A stretch of DNA of 64,000 nt, from assembly GCA_963839925.1 (NCBI GenBank), contig CAWIWV010000001.1, forward strand, positions 1,798,001-1,862,000, in the 5' to 3' direction. The first letter of the stretch is position 1; every line of letters begins with the position of its first letter. This DNA is from Bog-756 sp963839925 (lineage in GTDB: Bacteria; Actinomycetota; Acidimicrobiia; Acidimicrobiales; RAAP-2). The translations under genes and the position numbers were made by a program. The notes under the pieces are model-generated. The model saw only the letters and a list, made by a program, of their open reading frames with translations. It was not told the DNA's origin and made no database searches. Shown here piece after piece: positions 42,861 through 52,003 of this stretch.

Positions 42861-45809
42861 TCAGGGAGCCCCTACCGTTTGTGGTTCGTCGTATCCATCG
42901 TTTCCGCTTATCCCATTGGGTCCGCCAACGACCCCATTGCCAAGTTGGCCATAGCTGTTGTTCCCCCAACAGTCCGCGCCACCAGTGGTCAGGGCCACGC
43001 AATAGCTGTCATTGGGATCGTTCGCGAGGGAAGCCGCGGTGTCTGCGTCGCTGATGCCATTGACCGCTTGGGGTGTGTCATAGCTAGCGCCACCATCGGG
43101 TCCACCGGTAGTCCCGTTGCCGAGCTGGCCGTCGGCATTGTCTCCCCAACAGTCCACCCCACCCGAGGCGAGGACAGCACAGAAGCTGTCAAGGCCGCCC
43201 ACGATTGACGAGGTGTCGGCTATCCCGGCAACCTCCTGGGGCGTGGCGTTGTAATAGAGATCATTCGGTCCGCCGATGGCGCCGTTGCCGAGCTGGCCGT
43301 CGGCATTGTCTCCCCAACAATCGACCCCACCGGTGGCAAGGAGTGCGCAATAGGCGTCGCTGCTGTTGACGATCGAGGTGGCGTCGGTGATACCGATTGC
43401 GGTTTGGGGAGTGTCGAAGCCATAGGCACCGTCATCACCGAAGGTGGTCCCGTTGCCGAGTTGGCCGGAGCTAGAGTCCCCCCAGCATTCCACTCCCCCT
43501 GAGGTGAGGACGGCGCAGTAGCCGCCTATGCCAGCAGCGACCGAGACGGCGTTGGTGATGCCGATGACCGGTTGAGGGGTGTCGTAGTCAGCGGGACCTT
43601 CGGCGATCGGGCCACCAACAGTCCCATTGCTGAGCTGTCCATAGTTGTTGTCGCCCCAACAGTCCACCCCGCCTGAGGTGAGGACCGCGCAAAAGCCGCC
43701 TGCTGTGTTGTCGTCCGTGCCCACGACCGAGGCAGCGTCGTTGATCGCGGTCACTGGTTGGGGGGTGTCGTAACAAGAATCAGCTCCAAGGCATAGGTCG
43801 GGGCCGGCTCGTGTGCCGTTGCCGAGCTGGCCGTAGCCGTTGTCTCCCCAACAATCCACCGCACCCGTGGTCAGGAGTGCACAAAAAGCATCGCCGTTGC
43901 TGACGACTGCACTCGCATTGGTGATGCCAGTGACTGCTTGCGGGAAGTCATAGCCGTTCACACCGCCTGGGCCATCCGGTCCTCCAGTGGTGCCGTTGCC
44001 GAGCTGGCCATAGTCATTGTCACCCCAACAGTCCACAACGCCCGTAGCAAGCACGGAGCAGTAGCTGTAGTGACCGTCATACGCGAGATCGGTCAGCGTG
44101 GTGGCGTCAGTAATGCCGGCAACCGGTTGGGCAGTGTCGTAACCGCGGTTATCCGCCCCTCCGGTAGTCCCGTTGCCGAGCTGGCCGTCGACATTGTTCC
44201 CCCAACAATCCACCCCTCCGGAAGTCAGAAGGGCGCAACCGCTCGTGTTCTCTCCCACGACCGACCGAACGCCAGAAAGCGCCGGAAGTACGGGCGGCGG
44301 AGGTGGGGGTGGCGGCGGCGGTGGTGGAGAAGGAGTCGGAACCGCAGCTATCTCGGTCACTTCCTGGCTACCGACACTCGGCACCCAGACGTCTGCGTTA
44401 TCCGACGAGACATCCGAAGGGACGAGTCCAACGGGGACAGTTTGAAGAACAGTTCCAGTCGAGGCAGCGATTTCGGTTACGTTGCTGTCTGCACTATTCA
44501 CGACCCAGACGCTTGTACCGTTTGAGGAGACGCCCCAAGGGGCACCTCCCACAGGAATGGTCCGCACGACCGACCCTGTCGAGGCGTCGAGTTCGGTGAC
44601 GCTATTGCCACCGTTGTCAGTCGCCCAGACGTTGATGCCGTCGGACGAGATGCCGAAGGCGTCGCTAGTCGGGATCGTCTGAAGGACAGACCCTGTTGGT
44701 GCATCAAGCTCAGCGATGAAACCACCATCCGCCACCCATACGTGAGTGCCGTCCGAGGAGATGCCAGATGGGGTGTCAGAGGGGGAGTTGCCCAAGGGGA
44801 TTGTCTGGTCAAGTGCACCTGTCAAGGCGTCGATTTCTGCCACCACACCGCTACTCATGGCCGCCCAAACGTGAGTGCCATCTGAGGAGATAGCGATAGC
44901 TGCACCAGTCATAGGAATCGTCTGTGCAACAGAGCCCGTCGTTGCGTCGATTTCGGTGACACTCTTGCCATCTGCCACCCAGACGTCTGTTCCGTCAGAA
45001 GAGATGTCAGACGCGGGAGAGGAAATCGTGATCGTTCGGACCACAGAGCCGGTCGAGGTGTCCAGTTCGGTGACGGTTGGGTGGAAGTTACTCCCTACCC
45101 ATACGTGGGAGGCATCCGATGAGACGGCGAACGCATAGGCAAGATCGGGGATAGTCCGCACGACGGGTGGGGTAACCGATCCGGACATTGCCGACGGTGC
45201 TCCCCTACCCTTTGCGTTGGTAGCAGTGACGGTGAAGGCGTAGGCAGTCCCGTTGGATAGGCCACTGACAGTGCAGGTTGTGGTACTCGACCTGCAGACT
45301 TTGGACCCCTCCGTCGATGTCACTGTATAGCCAGTGATCTTGTGCCCGTTGTTTGCAGGCGCACTCCACCTCACTGCCGCTTTGTCCTCTCCTCCAGTTG
45401 CGCTGATTCCAGTCGGCGCTAGTGGCACACCAACTGTTACGGTCGCTCGAGCTGAAGCAACTCCAAAACCTCTCGTGTTGTGAGCCTTGACCGAGACTGT
45501 GTACTTGGTGCCGTTGACGAGACCATGAATCGTGCACTTCAGGCCCGAAGTGGTGCAGGCCTTCGCTCCGGGGGTTGCCGTCGCGGTGTAGCTATTGACA
45601 GCAACTCCATGTCGCGGAGCAGTCCATTTCACGACCGCTGACGCATTGCCCGGCGTCGCGGACACTCCCGTGGGCTTCCCAGGAAGGACCACTGATGCGT
45701 CGGCCGCAGGGACAGACGCATAGACCGTCAGCATGACCGTGCAGACGGCGAAGCAAATGCCGAGCACCCTCTTCCATGAGCGCGACGCTCCTGCCACCAT
45801 TCCCCCCAT
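42861..45809 (-). CDS. Large secreted FN3 + YVTN-repeat + RCC1-repeat protein
   Basis: A 982-residue exported protein. A signal peptide (about 1-38) is followed by two fibronectin type III domains (about 42-215, each with the GLxNGTxYxxxVxAxNxxG signature). Seven YVTN-like units (ISSDGTHVWVADG..VTEIDATTGSVxxTIP) occupy about 218-505, then a 12-proline spacer. Eight RCC1-like units (CALLTSGGVDCWGDNxxGQLGNG) fill about 525-982. Two propellers on a stalk are predicted. It probably acts at the cell surface as an adhesion or recognition protein; no ligand can be named. Confidence 0.85.
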   Translation of the reverse strand: MGGMVAGASRSWKRVLGICFAVCTVMLTVYASVPAADASVVLPGKPTGVSATPGNASAVVKWTAPRHGVAVNSYTATATPGAKACTTSGLKCTIHGLVNGTKYTVSVKAHNTRGFGVASARATVTVGVPLAPTGISATGGEDKAAVRWSAPANNGHKITGYTVTSTEGSKVCRSSTTTCTVSGLSNGTAYAFTVTATNAKGRGAPSAMSGSVTPPVVRTIPDLAYAFAVSSDASHVWVGSNFHPTVTELDTSTGSVVRTITISSPASDISSDGTDVWVADGKSVTEIDATTGSVAQTIPMTGAAIAISSDGTHVWAAMSSGVVAEIDALTGALDQTIPLGNSPSDTPSGISSDGTHVWVADGGFIAELDAPTGSVLQTIPTSDAFGISSDGINVWATDNGGNSVTELDASTGSVVRTIPVGGAPWGVSSNGTSVWVVNSADSNVTEIAASTGTVLQTVPVGLVPSDVSSDNADVWVPSVGSQEVTEIAAVPTPSPPPPPPPPPPPPVLPALSGVRSVVGENTSGCALLTSGGVDCWGNNVDGQLGNGTTGGADNRGYDTAQPVAGITDATTLTDLAYDGHYSYCSVLATGVVDCWGDNDYGQLGNGTTGGPDGPGGVNGYDFPQAVTGITNASAVVSNGDAFCALLTTGAVDCWGDNGYGQLGNGTRAGPDLCLGADSCYDTPQPVTAINDAASVVGTDDNTAGGFCAVLTSGGVDCWGDNNYGQLSNGTVGGPIAEGPADYDTPQPVIGITNAVSVAAGIGGYCAVLTSGGVECWGDSSSGQLGNGTTFGDDGAYGFDTPQTAIGITDATSIVNSSDAYCALLATGGVDCWGDNADGQLGNGAIGGPNDLYYNATPQEVAGIADTSSIVGGLDSFCAVLASGGVDCWGDNADGQLGNGTTGGPDGGASYDTPQAVNGISDADTAASLANDPNDSYCVALTTGGADCWGNNSYGQLGNGVVGGPNGISGNDGYDEPQTVGAP

Positions 45810-45918
45810 TGCCGTTTTGCCTCAGATCCGCTCGAGCCCACCACGGTAGCCTGACAACACGGCGCCTCGTCCGATCGTGACGTGAGGACGCCCGCTGGAA
45901 TCACCCCCAGCGAGGCGG

Positions 45919-47415
45919 TCAGCCCAGAGGCGGCAGCCCCCCGGCAATCGTCTTGGTTTCGGTGTACTGCTCGAAGCCTTCGATGCCGTTCTGTCGGCCG
46001 ATGCCGCTTGCCTTGTAGCCACCGAAGGGAGCATCCGCCCCGTACCAGACGCCTCCGTTGATGGTGGCGGTCCCCGCTCGGATCCGGCGTGCGACCGCGA
46101 CCGCTCGCTCCTCGGACCCCGAGGTCACCCCGCAGCCCAGACCGTAGATGCTGTCGTTGGCGATGCGGACCGCATCGTCGTCGTCCTCGAAGGGGATCAC
46201 GACGAGCACCGGACCGAAGATCTCTTCCTGCGCGATGTTCATCGAGTTGTCCACGTCGGCAATCAACGTGGGCTCGACGAAGAACCCCTTGGGCAGATGG
46301 GACGGACGTCCACCGCCGACCACCACCCGGGCTCCTTGCTCCGCCCCCTGCTGGATGTACCGGAGGATCTTGTCGCGCTGGCTGGCGTTGATCTGAGGCC
46401 CCTGGAAGTTCGAGGGTTCGGTGGGATCTCCGTAGGGCACGTTGCGGAACCCCTCCTCGATGATCGCGACCCCCTCCTCGTAGTGCGAACGAGGGAGCAG
46501 CATCCGGGTGTTCATCACGCAGCCCTGTCCGCCGTGGACGCAGACCGTCCACGCAGAGGAGAGCTTGGCCGCCATGTCGGTGTCGTCGAGGATGATGTCG
46601 GCCGACTTGCCGCCCAGCTCGAGGAAGAGCCGCTTGAGGGTCGGGGCGCCCTTCTCCATGATCCGCCGCCCGACCGCGGTCGAGCCGGTGAACGAGATGA
46701 GATCGACACGCGGATCGGTCACCAGGTCCTCGGCCACCTGGTTGTCGGTGGTGGGGACCACCTGGAACACGCCGGCCGGGAAGTCGGTGCGCTCTGCGAC
46801 CAGCCGACCGATACGGGTGGCGTTCCACGGCGTGTCGGGAGCGGGCTTCAAGATGACCGTGTTGCCGGCCGCCAACGATTGACCGATCTTGTTGATCGCC
46901 ACCTCGAAGGGGTAATTCCACGGCACGATCGCCGCGACCACCCCGACCGCCTCCTTGACCACCTTGCGCCAGCTGCGCGACCCGAAGGCGTGGCCCTCCG
47001 GAAGATCGCGCTCCCACTGGAACTCGTCGATGAAGTCGGCCGGCCAGGTCAGGCCCTCCGAGAGCGGTGCGTCGAGCTGAGGACCGTAGGTCAGAAGGAC
47101 CGGGGTGCCCACTTCGGCCACCAACTCGGCCCGCAGCAGCTCGGCCTCTTCCAGCAACGCATCGTGGAGCTGGTGCAGGCAGCGCTTGCGCAGCTCCTTG
47201 TTGGTCGCCCAATCCGTCTCGTCGAAGGCACGCCGAGCCGCTGCGATCGCGCGCTCCATGTCCTCGTGGCCGGCGTTGGCGGTCGTCCCGAGCACCTCTT
47301 CGGTCGCCGGGTTGATGTTCTCGAACCGATCGCCGGAGATCGCCTCGTCGAGCTTTCCGTCGATGAGCATCCGAGGCTCACCGACAACAGCGGTGCTCTC
47401 GTCAGTCGTGGTCAT
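45919..47415 (-). CDS. Aldehyde dehydrogenase family protein
   Basis: A 498-residue NAD(P)-dependent aldehyde dehydrogenase. Residues for catalysis are intact: N167 in PWNYPF, E266 in FLELGGKS and C299 in HGGQGCVMNTR. EEIFGPVLVVIPF and the C-terminal PFGGYKASGIGRQNGIEGFEQYTETKTI are family signatures. It oxidises an aldehyde to the acid. GAGGAGG precedes the ATG. It is the last gene of a four-gene minus-strand unit, 13 bp behind the thioesterase. Confidence 0.92.
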   Translation of the reverse strand: MTTTDESTAVVGEPRMLIDGKLDEAISGDRFENINPATEEVLGTTANAGHEDMERAIAAARRAFDETDWATNKELRKRCLHQLHDALLEEAELLRAELVAEVGTPVLLTYGPQLDAPLSEGLTWPADFIDEFQWERDLPEGHAFGSRSWRKVVKEAVGVVAAIVPWNYPFEVAINKIGQSLAAGNTVILKPAPDTPWNATRIGRLVAERTDFPAGVFQVVPTTDNQVAEDLVTDPRVDLISFTGSTAVGRRIMEKGAPTLKRLFLELGGKSADIILDDTDMAAKLSSAWTVCVHGGQGCVMNTRMLLPRSHYEEGVAIIEEGFRNVPYGDPTEPSNFQGPQINASQRDKILRYIQQGAEQGARVVVGGGRPSHLPKGFFVEPTLIADVDNSMNIAQEEIFGPVLVVIPFEDDDDAVRIANDSIYGLGCGVTSGSEERAVAVARRIRAGTATINGGVWYGADAPFGGYKASGIGRQNGIEGFEQYTETKTIAGGLPPLG

Positions 47416-47428
47416 GGTGTGATCCTCC

Positions 47429-48283
47429 TCAGCCGTTGGCTTGTCCAGCGTCTCGAATCATGTTCTCCTGCACGAACGAGGCGACGAGTCGCCCGTCCTG
47501 CGAAAAGACCTGCGCCCGCCCGTAGCTCATGCCCCGACCCGCATAGGGGCTCTCGTGGGCCATCAGCAACCAGGTTCCGGTCTCCACCCGTTCGTGGAAG
47601 GTGAGGGTGTGGGAGACCACCCCGGTCGCGATGTTGCGGTGGGCCATGCTCTGACCGATGCCTGCGTGTGGCCGCATCGCGGTCCCGATCAGCAGACCGT
47701 CGGTGCCATAGGCGAGGAGCCCCTGGGCGAGGGCGAGGTCAGTGCCGCCGGGCTCGCCGGGCAACTTCACCCACACGTACAGCTCGGCCGGCCCGACCGC
47801 GTCGGGGTCCCCGGTGTCCACTCCCCCGACCACCCGGAGCTCCGACCCGGGGGCAGCCAGCCCTGGTTGTTTCGCCGGCACCGACTCGGCGGGTCCGTCG
47901 ACGTCCGGCATCTCGGGCTGGTGCCTCATCAGGTCGGGTCCGTCGGCCCGGCGGAGGATCAACCCCTCTGCGCAGACCCGGTCCCCCTGGGCCACCTTGA
48001 CCAGGTGGGTGCCCATCGTGCGCCCGTCGTGGACGACATCGACGTCGAGCTCGACCGGAACGCTGACCTTGCCCGCCCGGGCGAAGATGGCATGGATCGA
48101 CGCCACCTCCTTGGTCTCGGCAGTCTGGTCGGAGGCGAGGATCATCTGGGCGAGCAGCTGCCCGCCGTAGACGACATCCTGCACGGACGGGTCGCCGACG
48201 TTGCCGGCGGTGAACCGGCCCTCACCGACCCGCTCGAGCCGGAAGGCCTCGTGGGGAAGATCTCTTGCCGCGGTATCGGTCAT
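47429..48283 (-). CDS. Acyl-CoA thioesterase, TesB-like double hotdog
   Basis: A 284-residue protein made of two hotdog units. The first contains DVVYGGQLLAQMILA and SIHAIFARAGK; the second LLAYGTDGLLIGTAM, followed by SHTLTFHE and GRGMSYGRAQVFSQDGRLVASFVQE. These match the TesB/acyl-CoA thioesterase II group, which hydrolyses acyl-CoA to free acid and CoA. Next to an ACAD, it may release product or dead-end CoA esters. It sits 19 bp behind the SDR and 13 bp before the aldehyde dehydrogenase. Confidence 0.87.
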   Translation of the reverse strand: MTDTAARDLPHEAFRLERVGEGRFTAGNVGDPSVQDVVYGGQLLAQMILASDQTAETKEVASIHAIFARAGKVSVPVELDVDVVHDGRTMGTHLVKVAQGDRVCAEGLILRRADGPDLMRHQPEMPDVDGPAESVPAKQPGLAAPGSELRVVGGVDTGDPDAVGPAELYVWVKLPGEPGGTDLALAQGLLAYGTDGLLIGTAMRPHAGIGQSMAHRNIATGVVSHTLTFHERVETGTWLLMAHESPYAGRGMSYGRAQVFSQDGRLVASFVQENMIRDAGQANG

Positions 48284-48302
48284 TCGCTGGTCGCCCTTCC
48301 GA

Positions 48303-49118
48303 TCAGAACCCGAAGGCCGAGACGTCGAGTGTCCCGACCGACAGGGCCGCCATGGTCCCGCCGTCGGTCAGGATCGCTTCACCGGTGATCGCCGAGGCGG
48401 CCGGCGAGTTGAGGAAGATCAGCGGTGCGGCCTGTTCGTCAGGTGTCTGGCGGTGACCGAGCGGGATCGGGTAGTTGTCCATGAACTGCTTGCCCATCTG
48501 GTCCTCGAAGTCGGGCATCATCGGCGTATCGGTCGGACCCGGAAGTGTGCAGTTGATCCGGATCCCGCGTCCTGCCAGCTCGAGCGACTTCCAGACCGTC
48601 CAGACGATGATGACCTCTTTGGAGGGGGCGTAGCCGCTCGCGATCTCCTCGGGGTGGTCCTCCAGCCACTGCTTGCCCGCAGCGAACCCCTCGGTCGTGA
48701 CCAGCGGCTTCCACTTCTCCACGTTGGCCAGCCAGCTGGCCCCTGCACCCGACGAGATGCTCGCGATCGCCCCGCCCTCGCCCATCCGCTCGACCACCAG
48801 GTCGGTCAGATGACGCTGGCCGACGAAGTTCACCAGCATGGTGTCGAGATCCGAGAAGCGCCCGCCCGGCAGCCCCGCGCAGTTGAACAACACGTCGACC
48901 TTGCCGCCGATCGCGTCGACCGCAGCGGCGATCGCATCGGGGTCTCGCAGGTCGGTCGCGTGGTAGCCGGCCACGTCGACCGGCGGCTCCTTCAGGTCGA
49001 TCACATGGATCTCCGCACCGAGCGGTTGGAGCTGGCGCACCACCGCGGCGCCCATCCCCGCACCGCCCCCTCCGCAGACGACGGCGCGGCGACCCTCGTA
49101 GCTGTTCATCGACGTCAC
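48303..49118 (-). CDS. SDR family oxidoreductase (3-alpha-HSD-like)
   Basis: A 271-residue short-chain dehydrogenase. The glycine motif is unusual (CGGGGAGMG). DVLFNCAGLPG replaces NNAG, the Ser lies in SISSGAGAS, and the Tyr-Lys pair is in SGYAPSKE. The insert between Ser and Tyr and the short DLRDPDAI segment resemble the 3-alpha-hydroxysteroid dehydrogenase/coniferyl alcohol dehydrogenase subgroup. A hydroxysteroid or related alcohol is a reasonable guess only. It is part of the ACAD-SDR-thioesterase-ALDH unit. Confidence 0.87.
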   Translation of the reverse strand: MTSMNSYEGRRAVVCGGGGAGMGAAVVRQLQPLGAEIHVIDLKEPPVDVAGYHATDLRDPDAIAAAVDAIGGKVDVLFNCAGLPGGRFSDLDTMLVNFVGQRHLTDLVVERMGEGGAIASISSGAGASWLANVEKWKPLVTTEGFAAGKQWLEDHPEEIASGYAPSKEVIIVWTVWKSLELAGRGIRINCTLPGPTDTPMMPDFEDQMGKQFMDNYPIPLGHRQTPDEQAAPLIFLNSPAASAITGEAILTDGGTMAALSVGTLDVSAFGF

Positions 49119-49152
49119 GTGCGCTCCCTACTGCGATCAAGGTCCAGGGCTC

Positions 49153-50301
49153 TCAACGGGGTAGCCCCAGGCCGTGTTCAGCAACGATATTCCGGTTGAT
49201 CTCGGTCGTGCCCCCGGCAATCGAGTTACCGCGGGTTCCGAGCAGGCCCCTGCCCCAGGGTCCTCCGAGAGCACTTTGCCCGAGCAGCCCGAGGGCAACC
49301 CCTGACAACTCCTGCGATGCCTCGGCCCACATGAGCTTGGTCAGACTCCCCATCGCCGGTGACGGCCGGCCGCCCCGACCGACGGCTTCGAGCTCGCGAC
49401 TGGTCGACCATCGCAGACAGGCGATCCTGCAGTAGAGCTGGATGAGCCGGTCGCGGTGCACCGGGGTCATCTCGATCCCGCTTCGTCGAGTCTCCTCCAC
49501 CAGTTCGTCGAACCGGGCCGACAGCCCGAGGTGGAGCTTGGCCACGCCTGCCCGTTCGTAGCTGAGGGTGGCCATCGCCACCTTCCAACCTGCGTCGAGC
49601 GTGCCGAGCAGCGCGGTCGCCGGCACCCGGACGTCGGTGAAGTACAGCTCCGAGAACATCACCTCACCGGTCATCGTGCGGAGCGGACGTACCTCGATAC
49701 CGGGCAACCGCATGTCCACCAGCAGGCAGCTGATGCCCGCATGCTTCGCCGCGGACGGATCGGTGCGCACGTACAGCTGGCACCAGTCGGCGAACTGCCC
49801 GAGGCTGTTCCAGGTCTTCTGCCCGTTGATCACGAACTCGTCGCCGTCGAGGACCGCCGAGGTCCGCAGCGAGCCGAGGTCGGAACCGGCGTCCGGTTCC
49901 GACATCCCCTGGCACCAGATCTCGTCGCCGCGCAGCATCGGCCCGAGAAATCGATCCTTCTGCTCCTGGGTGCCCGCTTCGAGGATGGCGGGGGCGATGT
50001 TGGCCACACCGATGACGTTGACCGGCCCGGGTGCGTCGACCGCGGCCATCGCCTCGAAGTAGGCGAGCTGCTGGTCGACCGTCGCGTTGCGCCCCCCGTA
50101 CTCGGCGGGCCAGGTGGGTGCGGCCCAACCTGCATCGGCGAGGGTCCGGTTCCAACTCCGGAGCAGTTCGAAGGAGTGTTCGTCCTCGAGCATCTGCCGC
50201 CCGGCCGCCGCGACCTCCGCCGTCAGGTTGGCTTCGAGCCACTCCTCCAACTCGCGCCGGAAATCGTGGACGGAGCTCGTCCCCGAATCATCGATCTCCA
50301 C
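49153..50301 (-). CDS. Acyl-CoA dehydrogenase, catalytic type
   Basis: A 382-residue flavoenzyme. MSEPDAGSDLGSLRTSAV and GQKTWNSLGQFADW are the flavin-binding strands. LSYERAG carries the likely catalytic glutamate, and IAGGTTEINRNIVAEHGLGLPR is the conserved C-terminus. It heads a four-gene unit with an SDR, thioesterase and aldehyde dehydrogenase. Two palindromes lie in the 99 bp upstream, next to a TetR gene, so it is a strong candidate for TetR control. Confidence 0.92.
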   Translation of the reverse strand: MEIDDSGTSSVHDFRRELEEWLEANLTAEVAAAGRQMLEDEHSFELLRSWNRTLADAGWAAPTWPAEYGGRNATVDQQLAYFEAMAAVDAPGPVNVIGVANIAPAILEAGTQEQKDRFLGPMLRGDEIWCQGMSEPDAGSDLGSLRTSAVLDGDEFVINGQKTWNSLGQFADWCQLYVRTDPSAAKHAGISCLLVDMRLPGIEVRPLRTMTGEVMFSELYFTDVRVPATALLGTLDAGWKVAMATLSYERAGVAKLHLGLSARFDELVEETRRSGIEMTPVHRDRLIQLYCRIACLRWSTSRELEAVGRGGRPSPAMGSLTKLMWAEASQELSGVALGLLGQSALGGPWGRGLLGTRGNSIAGGTTEINRNIVAEHGLGLPR

Positions 50302-50320
50302 GTGAACTCCCTGCTCGTCG

Positions 50321-50341
50321 GTCGTGATCGTCAGTCACGAC
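50321..50341. promoter_or_regulatory. Palindrome in the ACAD operon leader
   Basis: GTCGTGA and TCACGAC are perfect seven-base arms with a seven-base spacer. They lie 20 bp upstream of the ACAD start, between the likely -10 (TACGTT on the minus strand, 50362-50367) and the gene. Size and position suit a TetR-family operator. Confidence 0.5.
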
Positions 50342-50385
50342 CTCCCCCGTCGTGGCGCCTTAACGTACACCACGGCCCTACGACT

Positions 50386-50398
50386 ACGACAATGTCGT
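50386..50398. promoter_or_regulatory. Palindrome overlapping a -35 candidate
   Basis: ACGACA and TGTCGT surround a single central base. On the minus strand the motif contains TTGTCG, about 19 bp before the TACGTT -10 candidate. It shares the CGAC/GTCG core with the palindrome at 50321-50341, suggesting two sites for one regulator. Confidence 0.45.
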
Positions 50399-50400
50399 TT

Positions 50401-51114
50401 TCAGCTCGGTCCGCCGTCCCGAGGCCCCTGGTGACCACCACTCGCGAGCCTGATCCCGACCCCGAGGGCCGGCAGGCAGAACCGGAGCATCTGGTCGGTT
50501 GCCCGCTCGCGTTCCGTCGATCCGGAGGTCGATCCCCGCAACGGGCGGGCGACGCTCCAGACCAGGTCGAAGAAGATATCGGCGTCGGGTTTCGGCTCGG
50601 TCTCGGGAAACGACCCGTCCTCAGCGCCTCGCTCCAGTGCCACCAGGAGTGGTGCGGTCAGACGAGCCCGGAGGTCGGCCTCTTCCTTCTCGAACCCGTC
50701 GGTCTGGCGGGCGGTCGGATTGCAGATCACCAGTCGACGGACCCGTTTCGCATCGAGGGCCATGGCCACCATCTCGTCGACCCAGATCCGCACCGCGCCC
50801 AGCGGCGTCGACTCGGCCTCGACGGCGGTCACCACCTGGGCCACGTCAGGCTCCGAAGCGGTCCGGAACATGGCCATCAACAGATCGTCCTTGGAGCGGA
50901 ACTGGCGATAGAACGCCCGGGTCGAGAGGCCGGCGTGATCCAGGATGTCCTGCACGCTCGCCCCCTGATACCCGTTGGTGCTCATCACGTGCAGCGCGGA
51001 GTCCATCAGCCGCCCTCGTTCTGAGGCGGGGTCGGCGGCTCCGGCCGTTCTCACCGCGGCTTGGGCGCCGTTCCCCTGCTCCAGCACGCCACTGGAGTCG
51101 GCCACCCCTGACAC
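50401..51114 (-). CDS. TetR/AcrR family transcriptional regulator
   Basis: A 237-residue repressor-type protein. An extended N-terminus of about 30 residues precedes the HTH segment GYQGASVQDILDHAGLSTRAFYRQFRSKDDLL. A ligand-binding helical domain follows, including PLGAVRIWVDEMVAMALDAKRVRRL and VWSVARPLRG. The start is the GTG at 51114, since earlier codons are low-complexity. Its likely targets are the two palindromes just downstream, in front of the ACAD operon; the inducer may be an acyl-CoA. Confidence 0.88.
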   Translation of the reverse strand: MSGVADSSGVLEQGNGAQAAVRTAGAADPASERGRLMDSALHVMSTNGYQGASVQDILDHAGLSTRAFYRQFRSKDDLLMAMFRTASEPDVAQVVTAVEAESTPLGAVRIWVDEMVAMALDAKRVRRLVICNPTARQTDGFEKEEADLRARLTAPLLVALERGAEDGSFPETEPKPDADIFFDLVWSVARPLRGSTSGSTERERATDQMLRFCLPALGVGIRLASGGHQGPRDGGPS

Positions 51115-51157
51115 AACAGCCAGACTACCCGGCCTGCTCCGTCGCGCCGGGGGCAAC

Positions 51158-52003
51158 CTAGCCCGGGACCCGGTGGACGACCTCTTCGGCGTACCGCTGG
51201 AGCCCCTCTGCCGGCTCCTCGGCCTCCCCCCACGGACGGACCAGCACCCGGTCGATGCCCAGATCGGCCAGGCGCCGCGCCTCGTCGTAGTCGGGAGTCG
51301 CACCGAAGGTGACCGTCGTGCGACCGGGTCGCCCGGCGTCGCTGCGCAACTGCTGGAGCCGCTCGGTGGCCGGCCCGATGTCGTCGACCGAGTGGTTCAT
51401 CGGGATCCATCCGTCGCCGACCGTGGCAGCCCGACGCAAGGCTGCCGGGCCGTCGCCGCCGATGTTGATCGGGGGCCACGGCTTCTGGGTCGGCTTGGGC
51501 TGGAACATGACCGGGTCGAAGTCGAAGAACTCCCCGTGGTGCTCGATCACGTCCTCGGTCCAGAGCTTCTGGCAGACCGCTAGCGCCTCGTCGACCCGTC
51601 GGCCCCGCGTTTTGAAGTCAAGCCCGACAGCAGCCCACTCCGCCTCCAGCCAACTCGCCCCCACCCCGAACTCGGCCCGCCCGCCGGAGATCACGTCGAG
51701 TGTGGTCACCGCCCGGGCGACGACGAAGGGATGCCGCAGCCCGATGTTGTAGACGTGGGTCGAGAACCTGATCCGCTCGGTGCGCGCCGCAAGAAAACCG
51801 AGATAGGTGAACACGTCGAAGACCGGAATGTTGGGCGGCACCGGAGGGTGGGCCGCTCCTTCGAACGGACTGCCACCCATGTCCACTGGAAGCACCAGAT
51901 GCTCGGGCATCCAGACAGAGTCGTAGCCGAGGCGGTCCGCCAGTTCGGTCACCTCGGTCCACTGGCGGGAGCGGACCGATCCGAGAGCGATGCCGAACTT
52001 CAT
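51158..52003 (-). CDS. LLM class F420-dependent oxidoreductase
   Basis: A 281-residue luciferase-like TIM barrel. It opens with MKFGIALGSVRSRQWTEVTELADRLGYDSVWMPEHL. ERIRFSTHVYNIGLRHPFVVARAVTTLDVISGGRAEFGVGASW follows, which is diagnostic of the TIGR-type F420 subgroup. It uses F420 or FMN for hydride transfer; the partner is unknown. The ATG overlaps the stop of the upstream frameshifted ACAD gene by four bases, so it belongs to the same transcript. Confidence 0.88.
   Translation of the reverse strand: MKFGIALGSVRSRQWTEVTELADRLGYDSVWMPEHLVLPVDMGGSPFEGAAHPPVPPNIPVFDVFTYLGFLAARTERIRFSTHVYNIGLRHPFVVARAVTTLDVISGGRAEFGVGASWLEAEWAAVGLDFKTRGRRVDEALAVCQKLWTEDVIEHHGEFFDFDPVMFQPKPTQKPWPPINIGGDGPAALRRAATVGDGWIPMNHSVDDIGPATERLQQLRSDAGRPGRTTVTFGATPDYDEARRLADLGIDRVLVRPWGEAEEPAEGLQRYAEEVVHRVPG

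Noticed and set aside
42861..44270. Regularly spaced DNA repeats resembling a CRISPR array
   Set aside because: The periodicity is in protein (RCC1 units) with codon-level variation and no constant repeat plus unique spacer pattern.
45728..47212. Long minus-strand open frame over the aldehyde dehydrogenase
   Set aside because: It reads as low-complexity Arg/Gly-rich sequence. The aldehyde dehydrogenase with all catalytic residues occupies the same DNA in another frame.
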